Shown here: piece after piece, positions 9,283 through 19,862 of the stretch
Numbering within the stretch: position 1 is the first letter of the stretch
How the letters are laid out: every line of letters begins with the position of its first letter
Assembly: GCA_038503075.1 (NCBI GenBank)
Contig: JBCAML010000017.1
Coordinates: forward strand, 496,001-560,000
Reading direction: 5' to 3'
DNA length: 64,000 bases
From: Gyromitra esculenta
Taxonomy: Eukaryota; Ascomycota; Pezizomycetes; Pezizales; Discinaceae
Made by a program: the position numbers and the translations under genes
Notes under the pieces: generated by a model
What the model was told of the DNA's origin: nothing
The model's input: the letters and a program-made list of their open reading frames with translations, nothing else
Database searches by the model: none

Positions 9283-9896
9283 CTACGCGTCTTTAATTTT
9301 ACCGGATCGATCAAAGTATAAGACACTACCTTGCTTAGGCGTGACTTTAAGCTCGCCGTTCTCGGAGCGCTCAATTTTGTTACCACCGGAGTCTATATGC
9401 CATATCTCGCCCTGCTCTTTTCTGAGCTTACAGTATGTAATAGGAGTCACTACGGCAAAACTTACATTTTTTCTTTGAATTATCATTGTCCCGTCTTCTG
9501 GGAGCCGAGTCTGAATCAACAAGCTGAGATCGATGAAGTTGAGATATGACACTAACCAGCTTTATCTTCCACAGCCCCGTCTCGGAGTATCTTATTTGAA
9601 ACCGTACTGATTCGTCTCCTGTCCTCGTCTTCAAAGTACACACTGCGATCTCGTTGTACATAAGTCCTCCTACCATTTCTATGTATGAAGGTATATAATG
9701 TTCTCTTCATATTATCAGTTAGAATTTCCATAGAGCTGGAGCTGAGGATGACGAAACCCTTCTGGTATATGTGTTGTCCCAATAAATAGTCCTGCCATCA
9801 CCTGAGCTAGAAATCAGCATCAGACCCAACAAGTGATCACGCTAATCCAGGACCATATTCACTCTTGTCGAAGGAAATGCCGAGGTAAGGATTCAT
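9283..9896 (-). pseudogene. Four-exon DGxxYW/WHRDxDGN family, member C (frameshifted)
   Basis: Exons 9863-9896, 9557-9801, 9466-9497 and 9283-9411 match the intact member at 4361-5028 in order and intron phase. Exon 1 is MNPYLGISFDK and exon 2 opens DGRTIYWDNTYTRR. Exon 3 gives EDGTMIIQRKN (32 nt, the same length as in the intact copy). Exon 4 gives GEIWHIDSGGN and YFDRSGKIKDA before TAG. Exon 2 is 245 nt instead of 240. The first part runs into TAA in one frame, while TLYTFIHRNGRRTYVQRD, homologous to SYTYIHKDRSRTYINKD, lies in another. A single indel between them would explain this. It may be transcribed but is unlikely to give a full protein. Confidence 0.5.
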
Positions 9897-10476
9897 TGCT
9901 AGGAAGGTCGGTTATTAGATTGGTATTGTTAGAGCGACAAAAATATTGAGCCTAACTGCTAGAGCTAGAGTGACATTAATATTCAGAAAAAAGGTGCGGG
10001 GAATCTTGCTCTATAAATACAGCTAGGTGGGGTTCCAACTGCATGAGGGTCAGGGTATTTCCTGAATTTGATTTTCTATGAGGTTAAGTTAAACCGGCTT
10101 GCTGCCGAAAGATATCCGTCCCACAGCGGCTGAAAGTTAAGGATGGGTCGCCTGATGTGACTCGAAAATACATATATGTACCGAGTTATCCAAAAAAAAA
10201 AAACGACGATGCACAACTGGATAGACTACTATGAGATTCCTTGGACCTTTAGGCCTTATTTCATGAGATTAAACCCAGCGTCCCTACTTCGACGAGAGGC
10301 GGTATTCAGTTGTGGACAGGAGACCAAGTTGCGGGAAATCTCATCACGACCCTACACATACTTGAGAGCTGGCTCCACAGGGTAATTCGACAACGGGAAA
10401 CAGCGCTATTCCACCTATATGTGGCCATTTTGTCAAAAAACTTCGCGGAGGTTCCCACGGAATCCCTGGCTGCCCA

Positions 10477-10610
10477 TACTTGTTATTCGGGCTATGAACC
10501 AGAAAACATGGGTGTGGCTTTGTATGCTGTGCATGTGGCATTGGGCACGGATTCCGTAACATAAAAAGCCACCCCCTGTTTTTCGGTTCTTATGCTGGAT
10601 AGCAAGTACT
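10477..10610. mobile_element. 134-bp hairpin MITE, copy 2
   Basis: It has the same length and layout as the element at 2241-2374. Left-arm motifs GAACCAGAAAACATGG and GTGTGGCTTTGTA, the central GGCACGGATTCCGTA and the complementary right arm ending GCAAGTACT are all present. It is more diverged, so it is probably an older insertion. Confidence 0.7.
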
Positions 10611-10777
10611 CGCAGCCCGGAGATTCCCCACAGCACATGTTGCCCTCATGAACGAAGTGAAGGGTTACGGCTGAAGAAAGGAGTTATAAACCCGAAGTTC
10701 ATGGTTTTCTTTATTTAGAACATGCGGCGCCTTCTGAGGGGCAGCAGGACCAAGCCTACGGAGGTCTATATCTATCG

Positions 10778-10903
10778 CTACTCGAAACTACATTGCGCAT
10801 CTAGATTTACAAGGTTTATTTTATACGGGATTCTTGCGTGGCTTGTATAGCCCCATACAAAATAAACCCTGAATATCTGGATATGCAATGTCATTACGAG
10901 TAG
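10778..10903. mobile_element. Inverted-repeat element, 126 bp
   Basis: Arms of about 50 bp start CTACTCG, share ACATTGC and contain GGTTTATTTTATAC. The right arm ends in CGAGTAG. No coding potential. MITE-like. Confidence 0.65.
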
Positions 10904-11060
10904 GCTGTACTGCTACGGGGTGGGGGTTGTCTCAAGCCAACCGATAATATGTTGGATTCTACGTTAGGAATATGTTGGTGGAAGAAACACGCACGTATGT
11001 TACATCGCCAAGGCTGCGAATCAGGACTGCCTGGTACAAGCTCAAATCCCCCGCAAACAG

Positions 11061-11068
11061 TATAAATA
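11061..11068 (+). promoter_or_regulatory. TATA box of the BTB gene
   Basis: TATAAATA lies 43 bp before an in-frame ATG at 11104 and 118 bp before the preferred ATG at 11179. That spacing suits a core promoter. The same 14-mer (TATAAATACAGCTA) also occurs at 10012 without an obvious gene behind it. Confidence 0.45.
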
Positions 11069-11178
11069 CAGCTAAGGGAGATAGCTTCAAGGCATGATGT
11101 TTTATGGTCGTCTTCTGTGAAAAAAGGCCCTCAAGAAGCCGTGCCGGTTGTCAACAGCGATCGATAACACCCACAACA

Positions 11179-12666
11179 ATGTCTACAAGTGAAGGCAATA
11201 ATCCGTTTTTGTTTATAAGGGGCCCATCCGTAAACCCATTTGTGGTTCCGGGTACTAGGGCGGTGCCTATAGCTCCTGTCGAACCAGTTAGCCCAAAGGG
11301 TGTGTTTATAATCCATTCCGCATAGGCCGAGGGGACACATTATAACTGGTTCCCGCGAGTTCAGGCCCATCCGGAAGCCACAGCTCTGCCGGAAAAGATT
11401 CTGGTTGTGGTGATCCTGATTCCGATCCTGAAGGAATTAGATGGCCTGACGGTATGTGCGTTCGTTTCTGCCCCGCTTATTCAATAATCGATCCCTGAAA
11501 GAACTGAATTAACAGTACGTGAATGCGTTAGATGAGGAGGAAAATGTCAGTGGAAGGGATAGTACAGAAACCCTGGAAATTTCACCACAAGGAGACATTA
11601 TACTCGAATTATCTGGCCATGGTGGTGGCGATGGAAAGCTAAGATTTGTGGTTGCTTCCCAAGTCCTCTGTCTGGCATCGTCGGTGTTTTTAGCGATGCT
11701 CGGCCCATCCTCAGGCTTTAAAGAAGCTACGGAGCTTCGTGCACGTGCGCTCGCACCTGCTACTTCCGAGAAATATGTTCTTCCGATCGAAGACGACGAT
11801 CCAAAAGCGCTTGAAATTATACTCAATGCTATTCATCTGCAGAACTCAAAAGTGCCAAGGGTTATAAGACACAAAAAGACCATCTGGAGCATGGCTATGA
11901 TCTGTGATAAGTACGACCTCATAGCTGCATTCACCGTATGGGTCGAGTTCTGGGCTACGGAGTGGAAAGAATCAGCACTTCGTGATCCCGGCCACGGATG
12001 TTGGCTATTCATTGCATGGGAATTCGGCCTTGCCGATGTTTTCACCGTCGCCTCAAAGAAAATAATTCTAGAAGGATACTATACAAAGCGCATGGCCTTC
12101 TTAAGCAAGGAAGGTTGGGATTTGGATTACTTGGTTATAGCAGTTCCCGAACCTGTGATGAGTCAGTATATCTGAAGCTACTTGTAGGTCTGAAGAACTC
12201 AGAGTCTAATATGATAATGATAACAGAATCAATATCTCAACAAAGAGAAGCAGCTATCACGGCAATGATACAGGATGCCCGCTCTTATCTTGAAAAATAT
12301 CTCGCAGTAGAAACATCAAAGCCAGTTTGCTCTTCTAACAATCCTACATTCGATTGCGACTTAATGATTCTTGGCTCGCTATTCAAGGAGTACCAGGCAC
12401 GAATTGGGCTATATCCTGATCATGAGAAATTCTTGCTTATGAGCGTTAGCGGCGTTGAAAAGATCTTGAGGAGTATTTCACTACGTGTGTTAGGAACAGG
12501 TCCGTCAGGGATGGGAGCACATGGTCGCTGTAACCCTTTGCCCGAACTATTCACCAAGATAGATTGTACCATTAGCCAAATCGAAGGGCTAAAGCTTGAA
12601 TCTTTCAAATCACGTCAAGGTTTTGCGGCAAAGATGGGAATGGATTTATATGTGTACAATAAATAG
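11179..12666 (+). CDS. BTB/POZ-domain protein
   Basis: Exons 11179-11299, 11365-11451, 11532-12161 and 12227-12666 join in frame to about 425 aa; all introns are GT/AG and 65-80 bp. The N-terminus is low-complexity and acidic (GDPDSDPEGIRWPD). The BTB fold spans roughly residues 85-200: it starts GDIILELSG, has LRFVVASQVLCLASSVFLAML (the usual V-x-S-x-x-L-x-x-x-S-x-x-F pattern) and ends near ICDKYDLIAAFTVWVEFW. After VPEPVM the joined frame continues KSISQQREAAITAMI, and DLMILGSL follows. Both are typical of the C-terminal half of fungal BTB proteins of this size. BTB domains dimerise and often serve as Cullin-3 adaptors, but most members of these expanded fungal families are uncharacterised. 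An in-frame ATG at 11104 is an alternative start; ACAACAATG at 11179 is the better context. A TATA box lies upstream at 11061. Confidence 0.78.
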
Positions 12667-13327
12667 CTTTCTATAGATTATGTAGTATGCAGCTCTAGAA
12701 AGAGAGGACTAGGGAGATTTCGCTTAGTGGTTAGGTATCAACTAGATATCGTGATTTTTAAGGCCTGGCTTTCGGCGGTTGAGCGAATAGGAGGATGGAG
12801 ATAAAGCGTGGATCAAACTATGACCCAGCCGGAGGGCCACCGACGATTTGAAATAAACTCCGGAAATATTCCTTCGTTGGTCGAATTTCACAATAGCTCA
12901 GTGTGGACTCACCATATGGACTAATATAATAAGGCGAAGGAGGGTAACGGTTCTTTCTTACCAATTTAATTACTGTCACGCAAGAAATTTGAGGTAGTTC
13001 TTCTTGAATAGGTATCATGCCGCCCTAGGCTTATATGTTGAAGGGATAGTGCATAACAACCTAGTTACATCGCTGCCGTTCTCGTTACTACATGTATGCT
13101 CTGAAGTTTACTTTAGGTTAAGCACGAAAATCTGAAATCGGGAAATTAGTCATCATTTGTATACTGCCCACTGCAGTCTGCTTGAGTTAGCTATAGCTAT
13201 GGAGATTCTTTCAGTTGGTGTGAACTTTGACTTGGCAACCTTAGGCCTGCTATCAGGATTCCTCGCGCCATAAACTTCTCAAATTCTGATCAAGGAGCGA
13301 GCCATTTGGTAAAAAAAAAAGAGCTAG

Positions 13328-13794
13328 AGTACTACGGGTGTAGGGGAAAGTCTGGTACGAGTGAGAGCTGCTAGTTTTTGTTCCACTCCATAACTCCTAG
13401 AGAGACTTGATGAAAATGGTAAAGGCTGGTGGAGAATGCTATGTACAGTGGTGGTCGTTTAATGAGGCGACAGCAACAAAACCACGCCCTAACAATATGG
13501 GCAATTTCTCCACGCTCATGACAGAGTTCAGAAAAACACATGAAATAAAGACATGTTTCCTGTATTACTACCTATTTGGCTTATTTCTATATCCGAACTT
13601 CATAGTGTGCATGGAGAAATTGCCCATATTTTTGGGCGTTGCTCTGCAGCTGTCGCCTCATTAAACGACTGCCACTGTATTAAACATCAAACCAAGTTAG
13701 TTAGCGAAATTGTGAAATTTAAACGCGCTTTAGTCTTCGATAAAAGAGCTGCACCGCCACCTGTCAAAAGACCTTCCCCTACACCCGTAGTGCT
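13328..13794. mobile_element. Foldback element, 467 bp
   Basis: Arms of nearly 200 bp lie in inverted orientation. The termini share ACTACGGGTGTAGGGGAA, and further in the arms share GTCGTTTAATGAGGCGACAG and ATATGGGCAATTTCTCCA. Only about 90 bp separates the arms. The termini match better than the interior. The open frames at 13407-13798 are arm sequence read through and not a gene. Confidence 0.75.
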
Positions 13795-14106
13795 TTAGGA
13801 CGCTGATGAGCGTAGCAAAGCTCCAGTGTAACTAATGATAACTCATCAAGTGTAATTTAGAAGAATGCTGAGAAAAGCGTAATTCTGGTACTGGGCGAGT
13901 AAGGGGATTGCGCCACTGGTAAACACATTCTATACTGGAGATATGACATCCCGCTAGCCGTTGGCTCCTCATAGACTTTTCTCGTTCCATTTTTCCGGTG
14001 CTCTAAATCAGACGTCCACAATGCCCAGCGTTTGATCACCCTTCTTTCCAACTTCACTACAACTACCCCAACAAGGAGGATTGAATACCAATAATCGACT
14101 GTCACG

Positions 14107-14331
14107 ATGTTTAGTTTGAGCACCGCACGTTGCTTTGTTGGTTACTCCGCCGAGGCCTTCGCGGTGGATCTACTATCACTCAAGATGCAATACGAATTCT
14201 TGGAAAAGGAATTTGACGGGTTAGAAGAAAGAATTGAGACTGCGGAAGATAAGCTAGATAAGGAATTTGAGATCATGGATAGCGAAACCAATAAGAAATT
14301 CGAAACGATGGACGGAAAGTTAACGTCATAG
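14107..14331 (+). CDS. Small coiled-coil ORF, hypothetical
   Basis: A 74-codon ATG-initiated frame. The C-terminal half is strongly heptad-like, with alternating acidic and basic residues and a near-repeat (LDKEFEIMD, then NKKFETMDGKL). Such EF-x-x-MD repeats occur in small fungal coiled-coil proteins of unknown role. Whether this is expressed, or a fragment of a longer gene, cannot be decided here. There is no membrane segment or signal peptide. Confidence 0.35.
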   Translation: MFSLSTARCFVGYSAEAFAVDLLSLKMQYEFLEKEFDGLEERIETAEDKLDKEFEIMDSETNKKFETMDGKLTS

Positions 14332-15089
14332 TTCCTAGGGCTTATGAGCCTTACTGTAGTTAAAAGAGGCCTCCGTTTCCTTTTTGATAAGGGTTGTACT
14401 GGGAAATAGAATAACTCAGTATTTCTTTCGTTGATGAGTTTTGGAGTGCATTACTAAATTTAATTCAAGAACGAAGCTGATTTAACACGATTTAGACTCG
14501 GTATTAGCATTACGTTTCTTTTGGCTGATGCCCGGACGAAACCACTTAGTTGAATGGCATTTATAGGTACATCTACACGTATCTTTCCATTCGTTTTAGT
14601 GGGTATGGCCATGAAAATTTCCTTGGTTAATAGCTAAGCGAAGGAAAAGAAGAGCTAGATAACCCCATAGTTCATAGGAAGCCCGATTAACGGAGCTAGC
14701 ATTTTGTATTTTTAAAAAGGGATTTTATTCTCTTGCTCATAAACCGGTTAGATACAATCGGTACTAGCATGCGGCTTACGCACTTGAGCCAGCCATATAC
14801 AGGGCATATTCACTGTCATATCAAGTTTAGTTTTATATAAGATAGGGCTGGGTCGTATCTGTATGAGCTACTCGCCGCTAAGGATGGCTTGCGCGCGAAC
14901 TTATTTAATTGGAGAGCTTTGTTGCAATCATTAACACTCGGAAGTTATACCTACGCTGAGAGAATACGAACTTGTACTAAATTGCTCAGTCAGACTCTCC
15001 CAGGCTACATATATTCCAGTTTTCTTCAGTTGGCGGGCTTTGGCTGTTAGGACTCCTCCTACCATGGATTTCCCAAATTTCGAGCGACG

Positions 15090-15140
15090 AAAAGCCACAC
15101 ACCCCATGTTTTCAGGTTCATACCCTAGATCATAAGTACT
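15090..15140. mobile_element. 134-bp hairpin MITE, partial copy 3
   Basis: Only the right arm is recognisable: AAAGCCACAC, CCCATGTTTTC, GGTTCATA and a terminal AAGTACT. The left arm is missing or too diverged to see. Confidence 0.5.
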
Positions 15141-15537
15141 TAAGTTTGCAACACAGCCAAAACCCATTTCGACGCAGCCATGCTCAATCAACTAACAATT
15201 ACCATTATTATCCCTCACTAAATTAAGTCATATAGACACAATCATTAGAAGTTTCTCAATTTCCCTATATATGTCGACAGTTAACCCTTCTCTGGGAGGA
15301 GAATCAACCGTGGGCGACTGTATCTGCTATGGTTACATCACGCATACATAGACCATCCGCAGACTTAATTTTTAGGCGAGTATGTCGCGGAACTTCCCAA
15401 GCGCTAGCTGACTAATAAACACTTTCACAACGCGACTTGAAACGCGTCGACCACAAACTGACCCCACCAACCCACCACCTCTCTTCAAAATCAGCAACGT
15501 TGATTTTCTACTGCTGATATTTGCTATTCCCCCTGCA

Positions 15538-18360
15538 ATGTTGTTATCTACTTCGCCTCGCCGTAGGAGCCTGCTACATTCCCAAATAAGGCAGGTCTAC
15601 GATGTAACGGATAAGCCTTTACCCGAAATCGTGATGGACGTAATACATACTGGGGATGCGCACAAGACTGTCCAGAGGATAGGCAACGGAAAAGTACATC
15701 ATTTTTTAAAGATTTTTTCGTTACTCGGGCGTTTGCTTATGCTAACGAGAGATGAATATAAGTTCCTTGAGGGAACACCGAGGGACCCATCGCGCAGGAA
15801 ACACCTTAACGATAACCTTATGTCGTCAAAATTACCCACTTTGGGCCCCCGCGAGAGGCATGAAGCACAGCACATGAAAGAGGGAATCACTACAAAGTAT
15901 GTACCTTAAGGTCCCTAATAAAACCAGTACTAAGTGCAGCCTTACCACAGAGCAGTGCCAAAGTATGATGTAATCGATCTTTGCGACTCAAGTGACGACG
16001 AACCCGCTAAATTTCGACCTGGAAAAACTTTATCCGGCAAGGTTAGAAGCTCTAACGCATCAGTCCTCCCTTCAAATACTACAACGCCAACCTCGTCCGT
16101 TACTGTGCCTTACCTTGATACAGCGATATCGAGATGGACCGACCTGGTGGAAGTCTCTCCCGAAATATATGAAACACCACCCCTATTTCTCAATGGTCCA
16201 TATTCATCCTCACTTTCTCCCTCCCCTTCTCCTCCGCCCCGAGACTCCCCCAGTAAAAAACGCCCGTACTCCTCAGTTGTACCCACAGTATTAGATTCTA
16301 ACGTTGCTGTTGTACCCCCTTTAAACAAAAGGCAGAAGTTTACAGCGCCCTACCCTGGTACAGCGATATCAAGACGGGCCAACCTTCCACTTGGGAAAAC
16401 TTTATCCGGCGAGGTTAGAAGCTCTAACGCATCAGTCCTCCCTTCAAATACTACAGCGCCAGCCTCGTCCATTACTGCGCCTTACCCTGATACAGCGATA
16501 TCGAGATGGACCGACCTGGTGGAAGTCTCTCCCGAAACATATGAAACACCACCCCTATTTCTCAATGGTCCATATTCATCCTCACTTTCTCCTTCCCCTT
16601 CTCCTCCGCCCCGAGATTCCCCCAGTAACAAACGCCCGTACTCCTCAGTTGTACCCACAGTATTAGATTCTAACGTTGCTGTTGTACCTTCATTAAACAA
16701 AAGGCAGAAATCTACACGTGTCATCGATTTGAGCTCTGACGAGTCGGAGCTAGAGATACTCACATTTTCTCAACCGCCAGCAGCAAGCTCTCCGGTACAA
16801 AAAGTGTCTAAGATTAGTGCGACGACAAGAGCACTTCTTCAAGAATTTGCAGATTACTCTGAGGATGATTCTGATGATTCTTTTAATGATCTAAGCGGGA
16901 AGAAGAGGACAAACAAAATAGCACTCAAGAAAAAGGCCCCAGTTATTAGAGGGAGGGCAGAACCGACAACAAAGCAGAAGACGAAAGACATCTTAGTAGA
17001 AGTAGATATCAGCGATGATGAGCACGAGGGGGATAATTCGTTAACGAAGTGGCTTTCTAAAAGAGTCAATCGCCTATCAGAAATTGAGAAGGCGCGCCGA
17101 GAAGCAGAGAAGGAGGAGGCTCGACTACTAAAACAGCAAGAACGAGAAGCTAAAGCAGCAGAGAAGGAAGAAGGAAAAGCCCAGAAAAAGCGAGAAAGGG
17201 AGGCAAAAGAGGCCGAGAAAAGACGCGAGCAGCAATTACTTTCTGTGAACAAACTCAAAACCTCGAAGAAGGATTCATCTGCGGAGATGATCGTGGATAT
17301 ATCGAAAGATTTGGCGGATTCGGCGCTTGGTGACCAGCTGCGGAGATTCCTCCTGGGCTTGGGATCCGAAGTTAATCATGAGTGGGATCCGGCGACGGTT
17401 AGCAGCGGGCTTCTTAAAGTTGTTAAATGGAGAAGAAAGGTGAAGGCGGAGTATAGCGAGGAAAAGGGAATGTTCTTGCCGCTACCCGTGGAAGAGATAC
17501 GGAACGAGAAACATGTCCTGGTCTATCTTACAGCTAAAGAGTTTCTTGATATCGCCATGAACACCACCTGCCGTGATGGTCTCGCTGAGCATGTTTTGCG
17601 AATGAAGCAATTGCATCCTGAGGGGATTGAAGATGTACACCTATTATACCTTATCGAGGGCCTGGAAGCTCTTTCAAGAAAGAACAAGAGCAACCGGAAC
17701 AGGCAGTTCCAGAGCAGAGTCAGGGCACAACTGGGAGGTGGAGAGGGAAACAGTTCAACGGTGAATATAGATATCATAGATGAGGAACAGATTGAGGATG
17801 CACGCCTGGAGCTGCAGCTTGTTCATGGGTGCCTAATCCACGAAACTCATGGTGGAGTCGAGTCTGTAGAATGGATTAGTAAATTTACGGGTGACATTTC
17901 AACTATTCCTTATAAGTAAGTTGTTTGTAGCCTTCTTCGTGTAATCCATGAGTTAATTTAACGCGGATGATAGGAAATCTCGGATGATAGCGGATACAGC
18001 TTTCTGTACCGACGTCGGCCAAGTCAAAACTGGCCTCGGGAAGGCGGATACATATTGTCGGATGCTGGAACAAATCCACCGTGTCACCCCCAGCGTTGCA
18101 AATGGTGTCGCAAGCAAGTATCCAGATGTTCTGGCGCTCGTAGACGCGTTCGAAGTACATGGGAGGGACATACTTACAGACTTACCGGTGAGCACCACTT
18201 TATTTCACTCTACTCTCGAGGAAGATGCTAATATAGGTTGGTTTACTAGAATATTGCTACAAGGGATGGATTGCCGATGAGCCGGAACATCGGCGCTGCG
18301 TGTAGCAAGAGGATCTACGGGATCTTCACGGAGACTAATCCGTCCAGCATGTATCTCTGA
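15538..18360 (+). CDS. eme1: Eme1, subunit of the Mus81-Eme1 crossover junction endonuclease
   Basis: Eme1 is the non-catalytic ERCC4-family partner of Mus81; it cuts branched DNA during recombination and fork repair in the nucleus. Exons 15538-15896, 15951-17915, 17974-18187 and 18250-18360 join in frame to about 882 aa. The disordered N-terminal half has acidic SUMO-interaction-like motifs (VIDLCDSSDDE, VIDLSSDESE) and a 124-residue tandem duplication from about residue 144. A charged coiled coil (about 487-557) precedes the ERCC4-like domain (about 562-775). The diagnostic FTGDISTIPYK is followed across an intron by KSR and DVGQVKTG, then VTPSVANGVASKYP and the C-terminal NIGAACSKRIYGIF. 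The first intron is 54 bp with a TACTAAG branch-like site. The start is uncertain: the first exon has no Eme1 similarity, and translation may begin at an internal in-frame ATG nearer 15820 or 15873. Confidence 0.92.
16021..16712 (+). repeat. 372-bp in-frame tandem duplication within eme1
   Basis: The unit starting GGAAAAACTTTATCCGG at 16021 recurs as GGGAAAACTTTATCCGG at 16393, exactly 372 bp (124 codons) later. The second copy remains recognisable to about 16712. The copies differ at only scattered bases, so the duplication is young. Each carries TDLVEVSPE, the SLSPSPSPPPRDSPS tract and KRPYSSVVPTVLDSN. Confidence 0.9.
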
Positions 18361-19207
18361 CCGATTTATCGGCTTTAGATACATGCAGAGTTAAAACAGA
18401 GGGGAGGTGTGAGTTTTTTTTGGCGGCTTTCCCCCTTTAAGGGAAGGCCTAGTGAATACATGTACAGTTTGTTAGGGAGCTATTTATATACTTAATACCA
18501 TTCCCCCCACACATGAGATTCAAGTAGCTAAAGTATATCTTTGATAACTCGACTACGTAAGGTATTTGGTAATATACTAAACACACGCGTATCCCTTCTT
18601 CTGTCACCGAATTTCATTGGTTCTTAGTGCACCACTAAGCTACATATATTGGAAAGAGGTTTTCTGGTTCCCCCGACCTGCCATGAACTCCTCGCCAAGC
18701 CCCTGAAATTAGTCGAGGGGATACCAACACTAACTGTAGCCACCCGCGCCGCATAGCCAAATTTGCCATAAAAACGTTGTGGCAGGAAAGTAACTACTAG
18801 TATATCCTATTTAAATTTCGCCCAGAAAGAAAAAAAGGTTGATAAAATCCATGGCCTCGGATATAAAACAATCAGAATTTTTTTCGAGATAAGTTGCTCA
18901 AACCCGAGAATTGATCATTACCAGTGAGGACTCAGGGGAGCTACTGTAGCAGTTTGAAACCTCTGCATCACTCACCATTGATAATTGCATGTAACAAAGG
19001 ATACATGTGGCTTGGGGGTAAAGTAGGTAATAGTAAACTATCCTAGTAAATACCGAGCAAGATGAATGATTTTCTAGACGACGAACGCCTAGTTACAGAA
19101 CCATAATCAAGGGCTAAGTACGTACCACAAACAAGGCACGAACCAACTCAGGAGGAACACATGAACGAGAAGACAATATATTTGTTTTTTAAAGAGCAAA
19201 GAAAACG

Positions 19208-19344
19208 GGGAGAATGAGATGATACAAACTGCTACTAGGAAAGAAAGGAGAATGAGATGACACGAACTACTAGGGAGGAAAGGAGAATGAGATGACACGA
19301 ACTACTAAGAGGGAAGGGAGAATGAGATGATACGAACTACTAAG
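19208..19344. repeat. Tandem repeat, four units of 35-38 bp
   Basis: Each unit starts GGAGAATGAGATGA, continues ACGAACTACTA (first copy ACAAACTGCTACTA) and ends in a purine-rich spacer of variable length. The units start at about 19208, 19246, 19281 and 19315. Confidence 0.8.
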
Positions 19345-19549
19345 TTCTCTCTCCCTTCTCATAAGGTCTTTTCAATAGCCTCGAGGTTGACACTAATGGC
19401 CTACTGCACCTCTACCACACTTTCCGATCCTTCAACTCGTTTCCCTATCCCGTATAACTCGTCATCCTGAAGTTAATTTCTTTACTTCCCTATCCGTCAC
19501 TTGAAAGAGTGTCCTTGTACTCGTTGGTTTAAAGCCAATCCCTTCACCT

Positions 19550-19800
19550 CCGTCTTTGCTGTTTGAATGAACACCCGTGTATTTGATGTTTGAATGGATG
19601 CCCACCGGTGCGTGGTTTGAATGAACGCTTTCGTATTCGAGGGTTGAATAGATGCTCTTCAGGCTTGGTTCGAATGCGATGCCATCTCGTGTATTGTTTG
19701 AATGAATCGTTTTTAACGGGGTAGTGGTTGAATATATCGCATATGACAAGGGGATCGGAGTTATACTTCCACATCCTTGTATTCAATGTTTGAATGAATT
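19550..19800. repeat. Degenerate minisatellite
   Basis: About eight loosely spaced copies of TTTGAATGAA or TTGAATAGAT occur every 25-40 bp. Short minus-strand frames here read as repetitive (HSN..., FKQ...), reflecting the repeat and not protein selection. Confidence 0.55.
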
Positions 19801-19862
19801 GTTTTTGAAGGGTACTAGTAAGTGCTGAAGGGCACGGCGTCAGAGTCAAGGGCCCTACACCG

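Larger units (their letters stand above)
9897..11178. other. Gene-free tract with two MITE-like elements
   Basis: No gene can be supported. It holds the second 134-bp hairpin element (10477-10610), another inverted-repeat element (10778-10903) and two copies of the 14-mer TATAAATACAGCTA, at 10012 and 11061. The second copy is the likely core promoter of the BTB gene. Confidence 0.55.
12667..15537. other. Intergenic tract with a large foldback element
   Basis: It holds a 467-bp foldback element (13328-13794), one small coiled-coil open frame (14107-14331) and a partial copy of the 134-bp hairpin element (15090-15140). I see nothing else I can support. Confidence 0.55.

Noticed and set aside
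142..9896. Rhs/YD-repeat toxin as an identity for the four-exon family
   Set aside because: The Y-x-D-x-x-G spacing is suggestive, but the proteins are about 156 residues, intron-bearing and lack the Rhs core and protease motif.
13407..13798. Open frames of 81-85 codons
   Set aside because: They read through the arms of the 467-bp foldback element.
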